DNA of 64,000 nt. It comes from Flavobacterium sp. JAS (GTDB lineage Bacteria; Bacteroidota; Bacteroidia; Flavobacteriales; Flavobacteriaceae). Of the stretch, positions 16,505-26,127 are shown one piece after another. The notes beneath the pieces were generated by a model. The model saw only the letters and a program-made list of their open reading frames with translations, searched no databases and had not been told where the DNA came from. Location of the stretch: contig NZ_JAJMOX010000007.1 in assembly GCF_020991455.1 (NCBI RefSeq), positions 1 to 64,000 on the forward strand, in the 5' to 3' direction. The position numbers and the translations under genes are program-made. Numbering within the stretch: the first letter of the stretch is position 1; each line of letters starts with the position of its first letter.

Positions 16505-19219
16505 ATGAAGAAACAAATTACTTTTCTCCTTTTTATAATAACTACAATTAGTTTTTCACAGAGTTCTGAAAAATGGAAACAATACATAAAAAAAGAAAAC
16601 GTAAAAAAAATTGAGAAATACTATTTTACATCTTTAGAAAATGCACATCACAATAAATACAAAATTGTAAAAAAATTAGACAGTACTTTTTGTATCGTTG
16701 AAAATGAAAATTTAAGATCTAATCGACTTTTAAAAAATACCACACCAATTAATAGTTTATGGAAATTACCATCAAACTTTTCAAATCATACTGAAGACAA
16801 ACCCTATATAATAGCAACTGACAGTATCAAAGCATTACTTACTGATTTGAAATCAAGGAACATTTCTGACATCAAAATACTAGATAATAATCTTGTAATG
16901 ATAAAGAGTAATTCCAAAAAACTTGTAGATGAGATTATAGCTTTAAGTAGTGTATCTTCTATTTCGCAAGAATCGTTGCACCCAAAAGTTGAATCAAAAA
17001 TAATAGATCAAAATTTTAGTATCAATTCTATAAATAAGGCCAATACCAATTTTCCTCTTATAACAGGCGAAAATCAAATTGTCGCTATCAAAGATGATTT
17101 TTTTGATGCAAATGATATTGATTTATTAAACAAGCACATTCCTTCCCAAACACAATCGGCTGTTGTATCGAGCCATGCGACGGATATGGCAACCATAGTT
17201 TCCGGATTAGGAAATAGTTCAGTATTAGGGAAAGGAGTCGCTCAAAAAGCTAAGCTGCAATCGTCAGACTTTTTGAATATCTATCCTGATGAAGTAGAAT
17301 CTTTACAAGGAGCCACCACTCAAAATCATTCCTACGGTACAGAGATTGAGAATTTTTATGGTTCGCTCGCTAATGCTTATGATTCTCAATTATTCTTAAA
17401 TCCTGATTTGACTCATTGTTTTTCCTCCGGTAATAACGGACTTCAGGGTTACAAATCTATTACTGGTAATTTTAAGCAATCCAAAAATAGTATTGTAGTG
17501 GGTTGCATTAACCAAAACGAAGTAATTATGCCGTTTTCGTCAAAAGGTCCAGCTTATGATGGCAGAATAAAACCAGAGTTAGTAGCCTTTAGTACACAAG
17601 GAACTTCAAATTCTACAGCTTTAGCCACAGGAATTATTACGCTTATGAAACAACATTATAAAACCATAAACAATACCTCTTTAACTAATGCCCTGACAAA
17701 AGCAATTTTAATTAATAGTGCCAAAGATTTAGGCAACACTGGTCCGGATTTTACCTATGGTTATGGAAATATCAATGCCGATAAATGTTTAAAAACCATC
17801 AGCGAAAACAGAATTATATCCGGTAATTTGACATCCAGTCAGACAAATTCACATACCATTATACTTCCACCAAATTCAAAAAACTTAAAAATTACATTAG
17901 TATGGAACGATTTACCTGCTGCAATAAACAGTAATATAAGTTTGGTAAACGATTTAGACATGGAAGTTGTTTCGGCTGACAACACCTCTTTTTTACCCTG
18001 GATTCTTAATCCTGATGCTCCTGAGCAACAAGCGGTAAGAGGAAAAGATAAAATTAATACAATAGAGCAAGTCACTATTGAAAACCCTGCATCCGGATCT
18101 TATAGCGTCAACGTTATGGGTTCATACATCTCGAATGCGTCTCAGGAATACAGCATCGCTTACGAATATGAATTGGAAAATCGATTTGAATGGAATTATC
18201 CTGTCAATAATGATAATTTTCCTTTTGATGGCAATACTTTTTCTCCTTTCAAATGGAATTCTTCTTTTTCTGGTACTACAGGACAATTGTTTATTAGTTA
18301 CAATGATGGGCAAACTTGGGAAATTATCGCAAATAGTATAAATCTAAATCGCGAACAATTTGGTTATACTCCTACAGAACAAAAATTTTCGAAGGCAAAA
18401 TTAAAAATGACCATTGATAATACTGATTATATCTCGGATAGCTTTACGATTTCTTATGATTTGAATATCAGTACCAGCTTAGTTTGTGATGGGACTACAG
18501 AAATTAATTGGGACAAACCTACTGATGTTGCTTCTTTTAATATTTATCAATTAATGGGAGATCATTTAGAATTTAAAGAACAAACAACAAATGCTAGTTA
18601 TATCTATACCGATGGAAAAATTCACACTGTTATTCCTGTATTTGATAATAGAGAAGGAATAAAAAGTGAGTCAACATTACCCTATACTCAAAACTCAAAT
18701 TGTTATTTTGAGTTGGCTTTCGCCGAAGTTTTTGAAGAGAACAAAGTAAAAATTAATGCCAGTCTTTTCAGCTTGTACAATATCAAAAGAATTGACTTAG
18801 TAAAAATAATTAATAATGCCGAAAGTGTCGTTAGCACAATGAATGACATCAATTCAAAAACGTTCTCTTTTTTAGATACTGCCCCTATAAAGGGTAGCAA
18901 TAAATATAAAGTAAATATAATTTTAGAAAATAATAATGTAATAAGTTCTCTAATTGTTGATGCTAACTTTTTAGGCGATGATTTGTTTTTTGTTCACCCC
19001 ACATTATTAAGTAAAGATGAAGAATTAAACATTGAAGCCCAAAAAGAGGAAGGTGCTATTTTTTATTTGTACAATATTAGTGGACAAAATACTATTACTT
19101 CTCCGTTGCTTTCTAAAACCAGTAGCATTAATTTGAAAAATACTGCTTCAGGAATTTATATCTATAAAATAATTACAAGCTCGGGCAAAATACAAACAGG
19201 AAAAATTACCGTTTTTTAA
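16505..19219 (+). CDS. Secreted subtilisin-like (S8) protease with T9SS type A sorting domain
   Basis: 904 residues. A signal peptide (MKKQITFLLFIITTISFSQ) is followed by a propeptide-like region and a divergent S8 domain. The likely triad is D197 (VAIKDDFFD), H224 (SSHATDMATIVSGLG) and S368 (GTSNSTALATG), with SSGNNG as the oxyanion Asn region. The catalytic motifs are degenerate compared with DTG, HGTH and GTSMA. Beta-sandwich repeats fill 440-830. The last ~75 residues (LYNISGQ, ASGIYIYKI, GKITVF) form a T9SS sorting domain, so the protein is exported across the outer membrane. It is probably an active protease, but the degenerate motifs leave some doubt. Confidence 0.87.
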   Translation: MKKQITFLLFIITTISFSQSSEKWKQYIKKENVKKIEKYYFTSLENAHHNKYKIVKKLDSTFCIVENENLRSNRLLKNTTPINSLWKLPSNFSNHTEDKPYIIATDSIKALLTDLKSRNISDIKILDNNLVMIKSNSKKLVDEIIALSSVSSISQESLHPKVESKIIDQNFSINSINKANTNFPLITGENQIVAIKDDFFDANDIDLLNKHIPSQTQSAVVSSHATDMATIVSGLGNSSVLGKGVAQKAKLQSSDFLNIYPDEVESLQGATTQNHSYGTEIENFYGSLANAYDSQLFLNPDLTHCFSSGNNGLQGYKSITGNFKQSKNSIVVGCINQNEVIMPFSSKGPAYDGRIKPELVAFSTQGTSNSTALATGIITLMKQHYKTINNTSLTNALTKAILINSAKDLGNTGPDFTYGYGNINADKCLKTISENRIISGNLTSSQTNSHTIILPPNSKNLKITLVWNDLPAAINSNISLVNDLDMEVVSADNTSFLPWILNPDAPEQQAVRGKDKINTIEQVTIENPASGSYSVNVMGSYISNASQEYSIAYEYELENRFEWNYPVNNDNFPFDGNTFSPFKWNSSFSGTTGQLFISYNDGQTWEIIANSINLNREQFGYTPTEQKFSKAKLKMTIDNTDYISDSFTISYDLNISTSLVCDGTTEINWDKPTDVASFNIYQLMGDHLEFKEQTTNASYIYTDGKIHTVIPVFDNREGIKSESTLPYTQNSNCYFELAFAEVFEENKVKINASLFSLYNIKRIDLVKIINNAESVVSTMNDINSKTFSFLDTAPIKGSNKYKVNIILENNNVISSLIVDANFLGDDLFFVHPTLLSKDEELNIEAQKEEGAIFYLYNISGQNTITSPLLSKTSSINLKNTASGIYIYKIITSSGKIQTGKITVF

Positions 19220-19223
19220 ATTC

Positions 19224-19331
19224 TTATATAGCAATAAATTCTGCTCCAGCCGCCATAAGACTTGTAATACCATATACTACTTTTTGCCACTGGGGTGCCG
19301 AAAAAATTTCTTCAGTCAGTAATTGTTCCAT
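19224..19331 (-). CDS. Possible 35-residue protein of unknown function
   Basis: An ATG at 19329-19331 opens a 35-codon frame starting MEQLLTEEIFSAPQWQKVVY and ending GAEFIAI, with one hydrophobic amphipathic stretch. It lies 15 bp downstream of the RNA methyltransferase stop on the same strand and could be read from the same transcript. I do not recognise it; it could be a small peptide, a truncated gene or chance. Confidence 0.25.
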   Translation of the reverse strand: MEQLLTEEIFSAPQWQKVVYGITSLMAAGAEFIAI

Positions 19332-19346
19332 TCAATAAAATATGTT

Positions 19347-19805
19347 TTATGAACGTGGTTTAGACAAGTTTCTGTCGTACATAATTATAGTTCCTGCAAC
19401 GGCCACATTTAAACTTTTTTCTGATTTAAATTTTACTAAATGATGGCATTTATCCATTACTTTTTTTGATAAGCCATGATCTTCTGCGCCCAGTAAATAA
19501 ACACAACGTCTTGGATGTTCAAAGGTTTCTAAATCGGAAGCTTTTTCATCTAATTCAACACCAACCAATCGAGCTCCTTTAGGTAAGTTTTCAAAGAAAG
19601 CTTCAAAAGTATCATAATGAAAATACGGAATTGCTTTTACGGCATCATGAGTATCAGAGGCTTGTTTGGCATATCGATTGCCTATGGTAAATATAAAAGT
19701 AGCGCCTAAGTTTTGAGCAGATCGCCACAAAACACCCAAATTTTCAGGCGTTTTACCATTTTGTATTCCTATCCCAAAATATTCATTTATAAAGTTATCA
19801 TTCAT
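19347..19805 (-). CDS. SpoU/TrmH-family RNA methyltransferase
   Basis: From ATG at 19803-19805 (MNDNFINEYFGIGIQNGKTPENLG) it has 152 residues, the size of small SPOUT enzymes such as TrmL; the upstream ATG at 19841 would add a non-family leader. The three SPOUT motifs are present: NGKTPENLGVLWRSAQNLGA, CVYLLGAEDHGLSKKVMDKC and KSLNVAVAGTIIMYDR, forming the knotted SAM site. It would 2'-O-methylate a tRNA or rRNA ribose. The target is not certain. Confidence 0.9.
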   Translation of the reverse strand: MNDNFINEYFGIGIQNGKTPENLGVLWRSAQNLGATFIFTIGNRYAKQASDTHDAVKAIPYFHYDTFEAFFENLPKGARLVGVELDEKASDLETFEHPRRCVYLLGAEDHGLSKKVMDKCHHLVKFKSEKSLNVAVAGTIIMYDRNLSKPRS

Positions 19806-19869
19806 AAGGGCAAAAGTACAAACTGTATGTACATAAGTCAATTTTTTTTAGGACAAGACAATTACAAAA

Positions 19870-19901
19870 AAACCTCCAAAATCAAATGATTTTGGAGGTT
19901 T
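19870..19901 (-). terminator. Strong terminator after pyruvate carboxylase
   Basis: AAACCTCCAAAATCA and TGATTTTGGAGGTTT are perfectly complementary around AA. On the minus strand a T run follows (A run at 19864-19872 on plus). It lies 56 bp after the pyc stop codon. Confidence 0.85.
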
Positions 19902-19956
19902 GCAATTTATGTTCGTCATAAAGAGAATTTGATCCCTAATAACATTTTAAATAATA

Positions 19957-22900
19957 CTATGCATATTCTATAAGCAAATCTCCTTTATCAACCAGACTAT
20001 TCTCTTGCAAATAAATCTTGCTAATTACACCTGCTTTGCCTAAAACTGTATTCTCCATCTTCATGGCTTCTATGGTAAATAATGGCTGGTCTTTTTTAAT
20101 TTCTTCACCTTCTTTTACCCATATTTTACTTAGTAATCCTGGCAAGGGAGCTCCCACTTCTTCTATTGCAGTAGCCTTTCTATTTTGAATAGTTGCTGTC
20201 TTTACAGATTTGTCTTTTATCTCAATAGCCTTAGTTTGTCCATTTAATTTAAAATAAACAGTTCTGATTCCAAGTAGATCGGGTTCTGACTTATAGAGAA
20301 ACTTTACAATTACAGATTTTCCTTGAGAAATGTTAATCGTTATTTCTTCATTTGGTTTTAAACCATAAAAGAAGGCAGTTGAAGGTATATAGCTTACATT
20401 TCCATACTGCTCTGCAATCTTGAAATAATCTTCAAAAACTTTAGGATAAAACTTGTACGACAAGAAATCTAACAGAGTGCATGAGGCGGAAAACTTCTTT
20501 TTAAAATCTTCGAACTCATTCCCGAAATCTATAGGTGTCATGTGTGCATTAGGCAGGTTTGTAAAAGGCTGCTCTGATTTAAGAACCATTTTTTGAAAAT
20601 CTACCGGCCATCCTCCTTCAGGCTGTCCAAGCTCTCCCTTAAGCATTCCTTTTACCGAGTTGGGAAATGATAGTGTTTCGCCTTTGTCCAGAACATCCTG
20701 TTTACTTAAATTACTATTTACCATAAACATAGCCAGATCTCCCACTACTTTTGATGATGGTGTTACCTTAATAATATCACCCAAAAGACTGTTGGCATCC
20801 TGATAAGCCTGTTTAATATCAGTCATTCTTGTTTCCAGACCCAGCGAATAAGCCTGCGGTTTAAGATTTGAATACTGTCCTCCCGGAATCTCATGATTAT
20901 AGACTTCGGCAGTACTTGATTTTAAATCTGCTTCAAAAGGATAATAATATTCGCGAACATTCTCCCAATAATCTGAATATTTATTGAGTTTGTCAATATC
21001 AAAACCTCCATCACGTGGAGTGCCTTTTATGGCCTCTGCAAAAACATTAAAATTAGGTTGTGAAGTAAGCCCAGACATCGACGATAATGCAACATCAATA
21101 ATATCTACACCCGCTTCTACTGCTTTAAGATAAGTTGCAGATTGAATTCCGGCAGTGTCATGGGTATGCAGGTGAATTGGTATCGAAATAGATTTTTTTA
21201 ATTCTGTGATCAATTTCTCTGCTGCATAAGGTTTCAAAAGACCTGCCATATCTTTTATACACAAAATATGTGCTCCTGTATCTTCTATTCTTCTGGCCAG
21301 ATCCAAATAATAATTGAGATTGAATTTTGGACGTTCAGGATTTAGTATATCACCTGAATATCCCATACAGACTTCGGCAAGGGAATCAGTATTTTTTAAT
21401 ACAGCATCAATGCTGTTTCTCATATTATCAATACTGTTTAAAGAATCAAAAATTCTAAAAACATCGATTCCTTTTTGGGCAGAAACTTCAATAAATTTTT
21501 CTACTAAATTATCCGGATAAGCTGTATAACCAACTCCGTTAGCTCCTCTTATAAGCATTTGAAGCAATACATTAGGCATCACCTTTCTCATTTGCTCCAG
21601 TCTATCCCAGGGACTTTCATTCAAAAATCGCATAGCGACATCAAATGTTGCGCCGCCCCATACTTCCATCGAAAACATCTGCGGAAAATCCTTTGTAAAG
21701 GTTTCTGCAAATGGAAGCATATCAATTGTACGAACTCTTGTTGCCAGCAGAGACTGATGTGCATCGCGCATTGTACAATCGGTAAATAAAACTTGATTTT
21801 GGTTTTTAATCCACTCCGAAAATGCTTTGGGTTTTAGCTGATCTAAAATTTGTTTTGTTCCGGGCTCATGAGATATATTAGAAGGGATGGGAAGTTTTGG
21901 ACTGATGAATTTTTTCTCCGGGAGAACAAACTTAACATCAGGGTTTCCGTTGACTATTGTATTTGCTATAAAAGATAAACTTTTTGTTATATTATTGGAT
22001 CCATCCTTAATTTTCATCAGAGAAGGATTTTCTCCGATAAAATTTACAGTCACAGTTCCTGCCTGAAAATCAGGATGAACAATAAGGTTTTCTAAAAAAG
22101 GAATATTGGTTTTAACACCTTCTATTGTAAACTCTTTTAAGGTTCTTAATAAACGCTGGCTTGTTCCCTCTAATGTTCTTCCTCGCGCAGTAATCTTTAC
22201 AAGCATCGAATCAAAAAAAGGCGAAATTTTAACGCCTGAATAAGAGCTTCCTTCATCGATACGAATACCGTAACCTCCGGCATTTCTATAGGCAATAATA
22301 GTCCCATAATCGGGTGTGAAATCATTTGCCGGATCTTCTGTTGTAATTCTGCATTGGATGGCAAATCCGCTGCATTTTAAACTATCCTGACCTAATATAT
22401 ATATTCCTGGATCTGATAGTTTGTGACCACAGGCAATAAGTATCTGACTTCTGACAATATCAATTCCTGTTACCTCTTCTGTAATGGTATGTTCAACCTG
22501 AATTCGCGGATTAACTTCTATAAAATATACATTTTCGGCTTGATCGACCAAAAACTCGACAGTTCCTGCATTATTATAATTAACCTTATTTGCAATGCTT
22601 AGAGCATATTGGTACAATTTATCTTTGGTCTGCTGTTTTAAATTTGGTGCAGGAGCAATTTCTACCACTTTCTGAAATCTTCTCTGAACACTACAGTCTC
22701 TTTCAAAAAGGTGCACGATATTTCCATGCTTATCACCTAATATCTGGACTTCAATATGTTTTGGATTCTCGATAAATTTTTCAAGAAATACTGTATCATC
22801 TCCAAAAGCAGTTTTAGCTTCCCTTTTTGCTTCATGAAACAATGTTTCCAGCTGATCAGAATGCCTCACTACTCTCATTCCTCTTCCGCCCCCGCCTGCA

Positions 22901-23388
22901 GCAGCTTTTAGCATCAATGGATATCCAATCCTGCTGGCTTCTTGTTGGGCATCAGTAAATGTTTCAAGATTAATATTACTGTCTTCTATAAGCGGTACAT
23001 TGGCCGAAAAAGCAATTTTTTTAGCGGCCACTTTATCGCCTAATTGCGCCATAATTTCGGGATCCGGCCCAATCCATAAAATGTTATTCTCCTGACATTT
23101 TGCAGCAAAAGCTACATTTTCGGATAAAAACCCATAACCGGGGTGAATGGCATCGACTCCCTGAATTTTGGCAATTCTGATAATTTCATCTATATCAAGA
23201 TAAGGCTTCAACGGATCTGTGTCTTTGCCAATCTGATAAGCTTCATCTGCCTTGTATCGGTGCAGTGAATAACGGTCTTCGTAGGTGTACACCGCAACCG
23301 TTTTAATTTTTAGTTCCGCCGCAGCGCGAAAAATACGTAGTGCAATCTCTCCTCTGTTTGCAACTAGTAATTTTGAAATTGTTTTCAT
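19957..23388 (-). CDS. pyc: Pyruvate carboxylase
   Basis: 1143 residues, matching the single-chain enzyme (~1150). Order: biotin carboxylase (1-450; KAAAGGGGRGMRVV ATP grasp, FIEVNPRIQVEHT), carboxyltransferase (from about 530; LFTDCTMRDAHQSLLATRVRT, then the HLHTHDTAG metal site), and the C-terminal biotinyl domain with EAMKMENT, biotin attached to K1110. It converts pyruvate, bicarbonate and ATP to oxaloacetate, refilling the TCA cycle in the cytoplasm. It is monocistronic with its own terminator. Confidence 0.98.
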   Translation of the reverse strand: MKTISKLLVANRGEIALRIFRAAAELKIKTVAVYTYEDRYSLHRYKADEAYQIGKDTDPLKPYLDIDEIIRIAKIQGVDAIHPGYGFLSENVAFAAKCQENNILWIGPDPEIMAQLGDKVAAKKIAFSANVPLIEDSNINLETFTDAQQEASRIGYPLMLKAAAGGGGRGMRVVRHSDQLETLFHEAKREAKTAFGDDTVFLEKFIENPKHIEVQILGDKHGNIVHLFERDCSVQRRFQKVVEIAPAPNLKQQTKDKLYQYALSIANKVNYNNAGTVEFLVDQAENVYFIEVNPRIQVEHTITEEVTGIDIVRSQILIACGHKLSDPGIYILGQDSLKCSGFAIQCRITTEDPANDFTPDYGTIIAYRNAGGYGIRIDEGSSYSGVKISPFFDSMLVKITARGRTLEGTSQRLLRTLKEFTIEGVKTNIPFLENLIVHPDFQAGTVTVNFIGENPSLMKIKDGSNNITKSLSFIANTIVNGNPDVKFVLPEKKFISPKLPIPSNISHEPGTKQILDQLKPKAFSEWIKNQNQVLFTDCTMRDAHQSLLATRVRTIDMLPFAETFTKDFPQMFSMEVWGGATFDVAMRFLNESPWDRLEQMRKVMPNVLLQMLIRGANGVGYTAYPDNLVEKFIEVSAQKGIDVFRIFDSLNSIDNMRNSIDAVLKNTDSLAEVCMGYSGDILNPERPKFNLNYYLDLARRIEDTGAHILCIKDMAGLLKPYAAEKLITELKKSISIPIHLHTHDTAGIQSATYLKAVEAGVDIIDVALSSMSGLTSQPNFNVFAEAIKGTPRDGGFDIDKLNKYSDYWENVREYYYPFEADLKSSTAEVYNHEIPGGQYSNLKPQAYSLGLETRMTDIKQAYQDANSLLGDIIKVTPSSKVVGDLAMFMVNSNLSKQDVLDKGETLSFPNSVKGMLKGELGQPEGGWPVDFQKMVLKSEQPFTNLPNAHMTPIDFGNEFEDFKKKFSASCTLLDFLSYKFYPKVFEDYFKIAEQYGNVSYIPSTAFFYGLKPNEEITINISQGKSVIVKFLYKSEPDLLGIRTVYFKLNGQTKAIEIKDKSVKTATIQNRKATAIEEVGAPLPGLLSKIWVKEGEEIKKDQPLFTIEAMKMENTVLGKAGVISKIYLQENSLVDKGDLLIEYA

Positions 23389-23876
23389 TTAAAAAAATTA
23401 AGTTAGATAATCAAAAAACAAAAAGCTTTCGCTAAATAACTAAAGAATCTTCTGGCTGCTCATCTATTCTATATACAACTTACCTTTTTCGGACTCACTA
23501 CCTATAAGACAAATCGTAAATAAATGAACATTTCAAATTCCTAATTATTCCGCACAAAGCCATTTTTCTATAATACTATTTATAATCTGCTCGCGCAGTA
23601 TCTTTTTTAATCCCAAAACTACGAACCTCCAATATAACACTGTCCTTAATTTAAATTCTATTCTATTATCCCTTTCTATTTTTGATGTTTTACTTTATCA
23701 CACTTAGTCTATAAGACTAGATATATTGTTTTAGGGAACGAAGATATACATTTCTACTATATCGTTTTCGTTCTTTTTTCCACAATTAGAAAATAGGCAA
23801 TAAATATCACTGATTTTACAATCAAACGAAACTTAAAAAATAATTTTACCTATTTGAATGTCTGCGTTATTTTACT
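23389..23876. other. Non-coding region upstream of pyc
   Basis: 488 bp containing the pyc promoter and the end of the SRPBCC transcript. Short imperfect inverted repeats are present (TAGTCT/AGACTA at 23705-23719 and a bulged stem near 23738-23775), but none has a U tract or a recognisable operator. No coding signal was seen. Confidence 0.45.
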
Positions 23877-24305
23877 TTATTTTTCAATTATTTTCTTCAT
23901 TAGGTCTAATGTTGCATCCCAATTTTTATCTGAATGCTCATACATTGTTTCTGTTGCAAAGTTGCTGTGTGTCAATGTTAGAATTGTTTTGTCGTCATTT
24001 GCTGTTAACTCAAATAAAATGACAGAATAATTCTCCGGACTGTCCGGCAATCCTGAAAAGCCACTCCAATAATTATATTCAAAAACCTTTTCAATTTCAA
24101 ACTTCAAGATTACTCCTTTGTCTTCGTAGTCAACTCCTTGCCAGCTTCCTGTAAATAGAATCGGATCTCCAACTCTCCAGTTAGAGATAACTATGGTACC
24201 AAATAACCATTCTTTGATCTCCTCAGGGTTTGTCAAAACATTCCATACTTTTGAAATCGGAGCATTAATACTGATTGTCTTGTTTAAAATTTTATCCGTT
24301 GCCAT
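23877..24305 (-). CDS. SRPBCC (AHSA1-type) protein
   Basis: 142 residues with SINAPISKVWNVLTNPEEIKEWLFGT at the front, a WSGFSGLPDSPENY loop and LTHSNF at the end, all typical of the AHSA1 branch. It differs clearly from the copy at 12907-13353. It is the last gene of a minus-strand run with DUF1772, cytochrome c, AraC and NIPSNAP genes, 42 bp after the DUF1772 stop. Ligand unknown. Confidence 0.88.
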   Translation of the reverse strand: MATDKILNKTISINAPISKVWNVLTNPEEIKEWLFGTIVISNWRVGDPILFTGSWQGVDYEDKGVILKFEIEKVFEYNYWSGFSGLPDSPENYSVILFELTANDDKTILTLTHSNFATETMYEHSDKNWDATLDLMKKIIEK

Positions 24306-24347
24306 ATTATTTTGTCTGTTTGTTTATGAAGTAAATCATTGTCATAA

Positions 24348-24860
24348 CTATGATTCTGAAGATGCATTTATGCTTGCAATTATGCAAAGTGCTAAAGAGA
24401 TTATTGTGGCAATGGTTCTAATATTATGCAACACATTCCAGGGATTTTCAAACTTTTGTCTTGCCATACTTATTTCATCAGCGGTTGCAGTTTTTAAATC
24501 TACATTTGCCAGCATATCGTTTAATGGTACATTCCCAAATATTGTTACTCCAAAAGAGCCAATAGCATAAATAACGGCAGCCGTTAATAATAACAAAAAT
24601 CTAGGCGATTGCATTGATGTGAAATTTAAATAAGTCGAAATTGGAAGTAAAAATAATGTTCCCATAAAGGATGCAAAAAACCATGGATTTTGGATCGCAA
24701 CATTGATTGATTGCATTGCCGAAATATACTCTTTGTTTGAAAGTTTATTTAAACCAATTGTAACAGAACAAGAATACCCATAGTATAATCCTGCGATTAA
24801 TGCTGTTGCCAGAATTGTGATCCCTAAAATAATGTTTGATAAAGACATAGCTGTTTTCAT
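24348..24860 (-). CDS. DUF1772 (anthrone-oxygenase-like) membrane protein
   Basis: 170 residues with four hydrophobic helices. LIAGLYYGYSCSV, NPWFFASFMGTL, and the loop FGNVPLNDMLA with the ending WNVLHNIRTIATIISL are the hallmarks of DUF1772/anthrone oxygenase-like proteins. It sits in the inner membrane. The fungal relatives oxidise anthrones, but bacterial members are mostly uncharacterised. The cytochrome c gene ends upstream with only 9 bp between, which suggests a redox role; that is inference. Confidence 0.85.
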   Translation of the reverse strand: MKTAMSLSNIILGITILATALIAGLYYGYSCSVTIGLNKLSNKEYISAMQSINVAIQNPWFFASFMGTLFLLPISTYLNFTSMQSPRFLLLLTAAVIYAIGSFGVTIFGNVPLNDMLANVDLKTATADEISMARQKFENPWNVLHNIRTIATIISLALCIIASINASSES

Positions 24861-24869
24861 TTAAATGAT

Positions 24870-25184
24870 TTATTTACGTAAAGTTTTTATATATAAAATA
24901 ACAGATTTTATTTCTTCAAGAGTTAGTTTTTTCTTCCAGGAAGGCATAATTCGTCTTCCATTAGAAATTACCTTAAGTATTTCGATATCATCAAGATAAG
25001 AGCGTTGTAAATTTATGGCACCCCACTTGCCTTTTGTACCATCTATTCCGTGACATGCGACACATTTAAACTCAAAAACATCTTTGCCTGATTTTAAGAC
25101 TGGTAAGTTTTGACTATAACTACTAATTGAAAAAAATCCGATAATTGCAATTTGCATTATCCTCTTTGATATTTTAGTTCTCAT
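24870..25184 (-). CDS. Secreted mono-heme cytochrome c
   Basis: From ATG at 25182-25184 the protein has 104 residues: a signal peptide (MRTKISKRIMQIAIIGFFSISSYSQ) and a small class I cytochrome c domain. The heme site is FKCVACHG (CxxCH), and the axial Met is in RIMPSWKKKLT, followed by IKSVILYIKTL. The upstream ATG at 25226 would hide the signal peptide inside a longer leader. It acts in the periplasm, probably as an electron carrier. Its partner may be the DUF1772 protein encoded next. Confidence 0.88.
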   Translation of the reverse strand: MRTKISKRIMQIAIIGFFSISSYSQNLPVLKSGKDVFEFKCVACHGIDGTKGKWGAINLQRSYLDDIEILKVISNGRRIMPSWKKKLTLEEIKSVILYIKTLRK

Positions 25185-25261
25185 AATTTTATTTTTTGGT
25201 AAAATTATGATGCTGTTTTCATGCAAAATAGAACGAAACCGACAAAATACAGGAGAAAAAA

Positions 25262-26041
25262 CTAAGGTGTTTTTTGAAATTCAGTAGGTGTTTTTCCAGT
25301 ATATTTTTTAAAAGTTCTAATAAAATGAGATTGATCCGTAAACCCATTCTCAAAAACTATATCCGTTAAAAGCGAATAATCTTCTCTTGAAAGTTGCTCC
25401 AAAGAATTTTGAAATTGAATTATTTTGGTAAATTGTTGTGGATTTACACCAACCTGATTCACAAATAATCGTTCAAAAGTTCTTTCGGTAATGTGCAATT
25501 TTTCTCTTAAATCCTTTATGGTTATTTTTCCCTTATGACTAATTATAATATTGATCGCCGATTGGATTGTACTATCAATATTATCATTGCTTAAATCAAT
25601 TAATCTTTCGATAAATGAAGAAATTATCTCAATTTGTTTATCCGCTTTTTTTGCAGTGTTAAGCTGTTCCAAAAGAAGTTTTATATCCTGATCTAATAAA
25701 TTTAAATCGAAACAATCATCATTCAATTCTTTTGGATCAACTCCCAATAACATTTTTGCAGCAAAAGGAAAAAGCTGAAAAATAATTAGACGATAACTGC
25801 CTTTTATTGATAATTCAATTGGGTGAATCGTTTGTCCGTAAAGAAAAATAGAGGCTAATTTTTTATTTGCAGGCTGAAGAAATACGCCTTCCTTTGAAAT
25901 ATGAAACATGATTCCCGGGTAACCATCGGCAAAAAAAGGAAGAGACACCTCTTTATCATCGGCACAATCGTTTTCCAGTAAAAAAATATTTTTTACATAA
26001 TTGCTTACTTTATCATTAGGCACTAAAACACTTTCCATCAT
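25262..26041 (-). CDS. AraC-family transcriptional regulator
   Basis: About 259 residues from ATG at 26039-26041, with another ATG directly after; the frame is open to 26068. The N-terminal domain resembles the DUF6597-type sensor (YVKNIFLLENDC, LPFFADGYPGIMFH). The C-terminal HTH pair is IKDLREKLHITERTFERLFVNQVGVNPQQFTKII and LTDIVFENGFTDQSHFIRTFKKYTGKTPTEF. It probably controls the neighbouring NIPSNAP and cytochrome/DUF1772/SRPBCC genes; the signal is unknown. Confidence 0.92.
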   Translation of the reverse strand: MMESVLVPNDKVSNYVKNIFLLENDCADDKEVSLPFFADGYPGIMFHISKEGVFLQPANKKLASIFLYGQTIHPIELSIKGSYRLIIFQLFPFAAKMLLGVDPKELNDDCFDLNLLDQDIKLLLEQLNTAKKADKQIEIISSFIERLIDLSNDNIDSTIQSAINIIISHKGKITIKDLREKLHITERTFERLFVNQVGVNPQQFTKIIQFQNSLEQLSREDYSLLTDIVFENGFTDQSHFIRTFKKYTGKTPTEFQKTP

Positions 26042-26127
26042 AATTGTCTGCGATAAAATGGTAAACAAATATAAAAATTTTACAGACTATGACGTTATTT
26101 TATTTAAAAGTAAAAACTTACAGCTTT

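Noticed and set aside
23738..23775. Bulged inverted repeat upstream of pyc as a terminator or riboswitch
   Set aside because: Arms are imperfect, no U tract in the needed direction, and no known riboswitch pattern.
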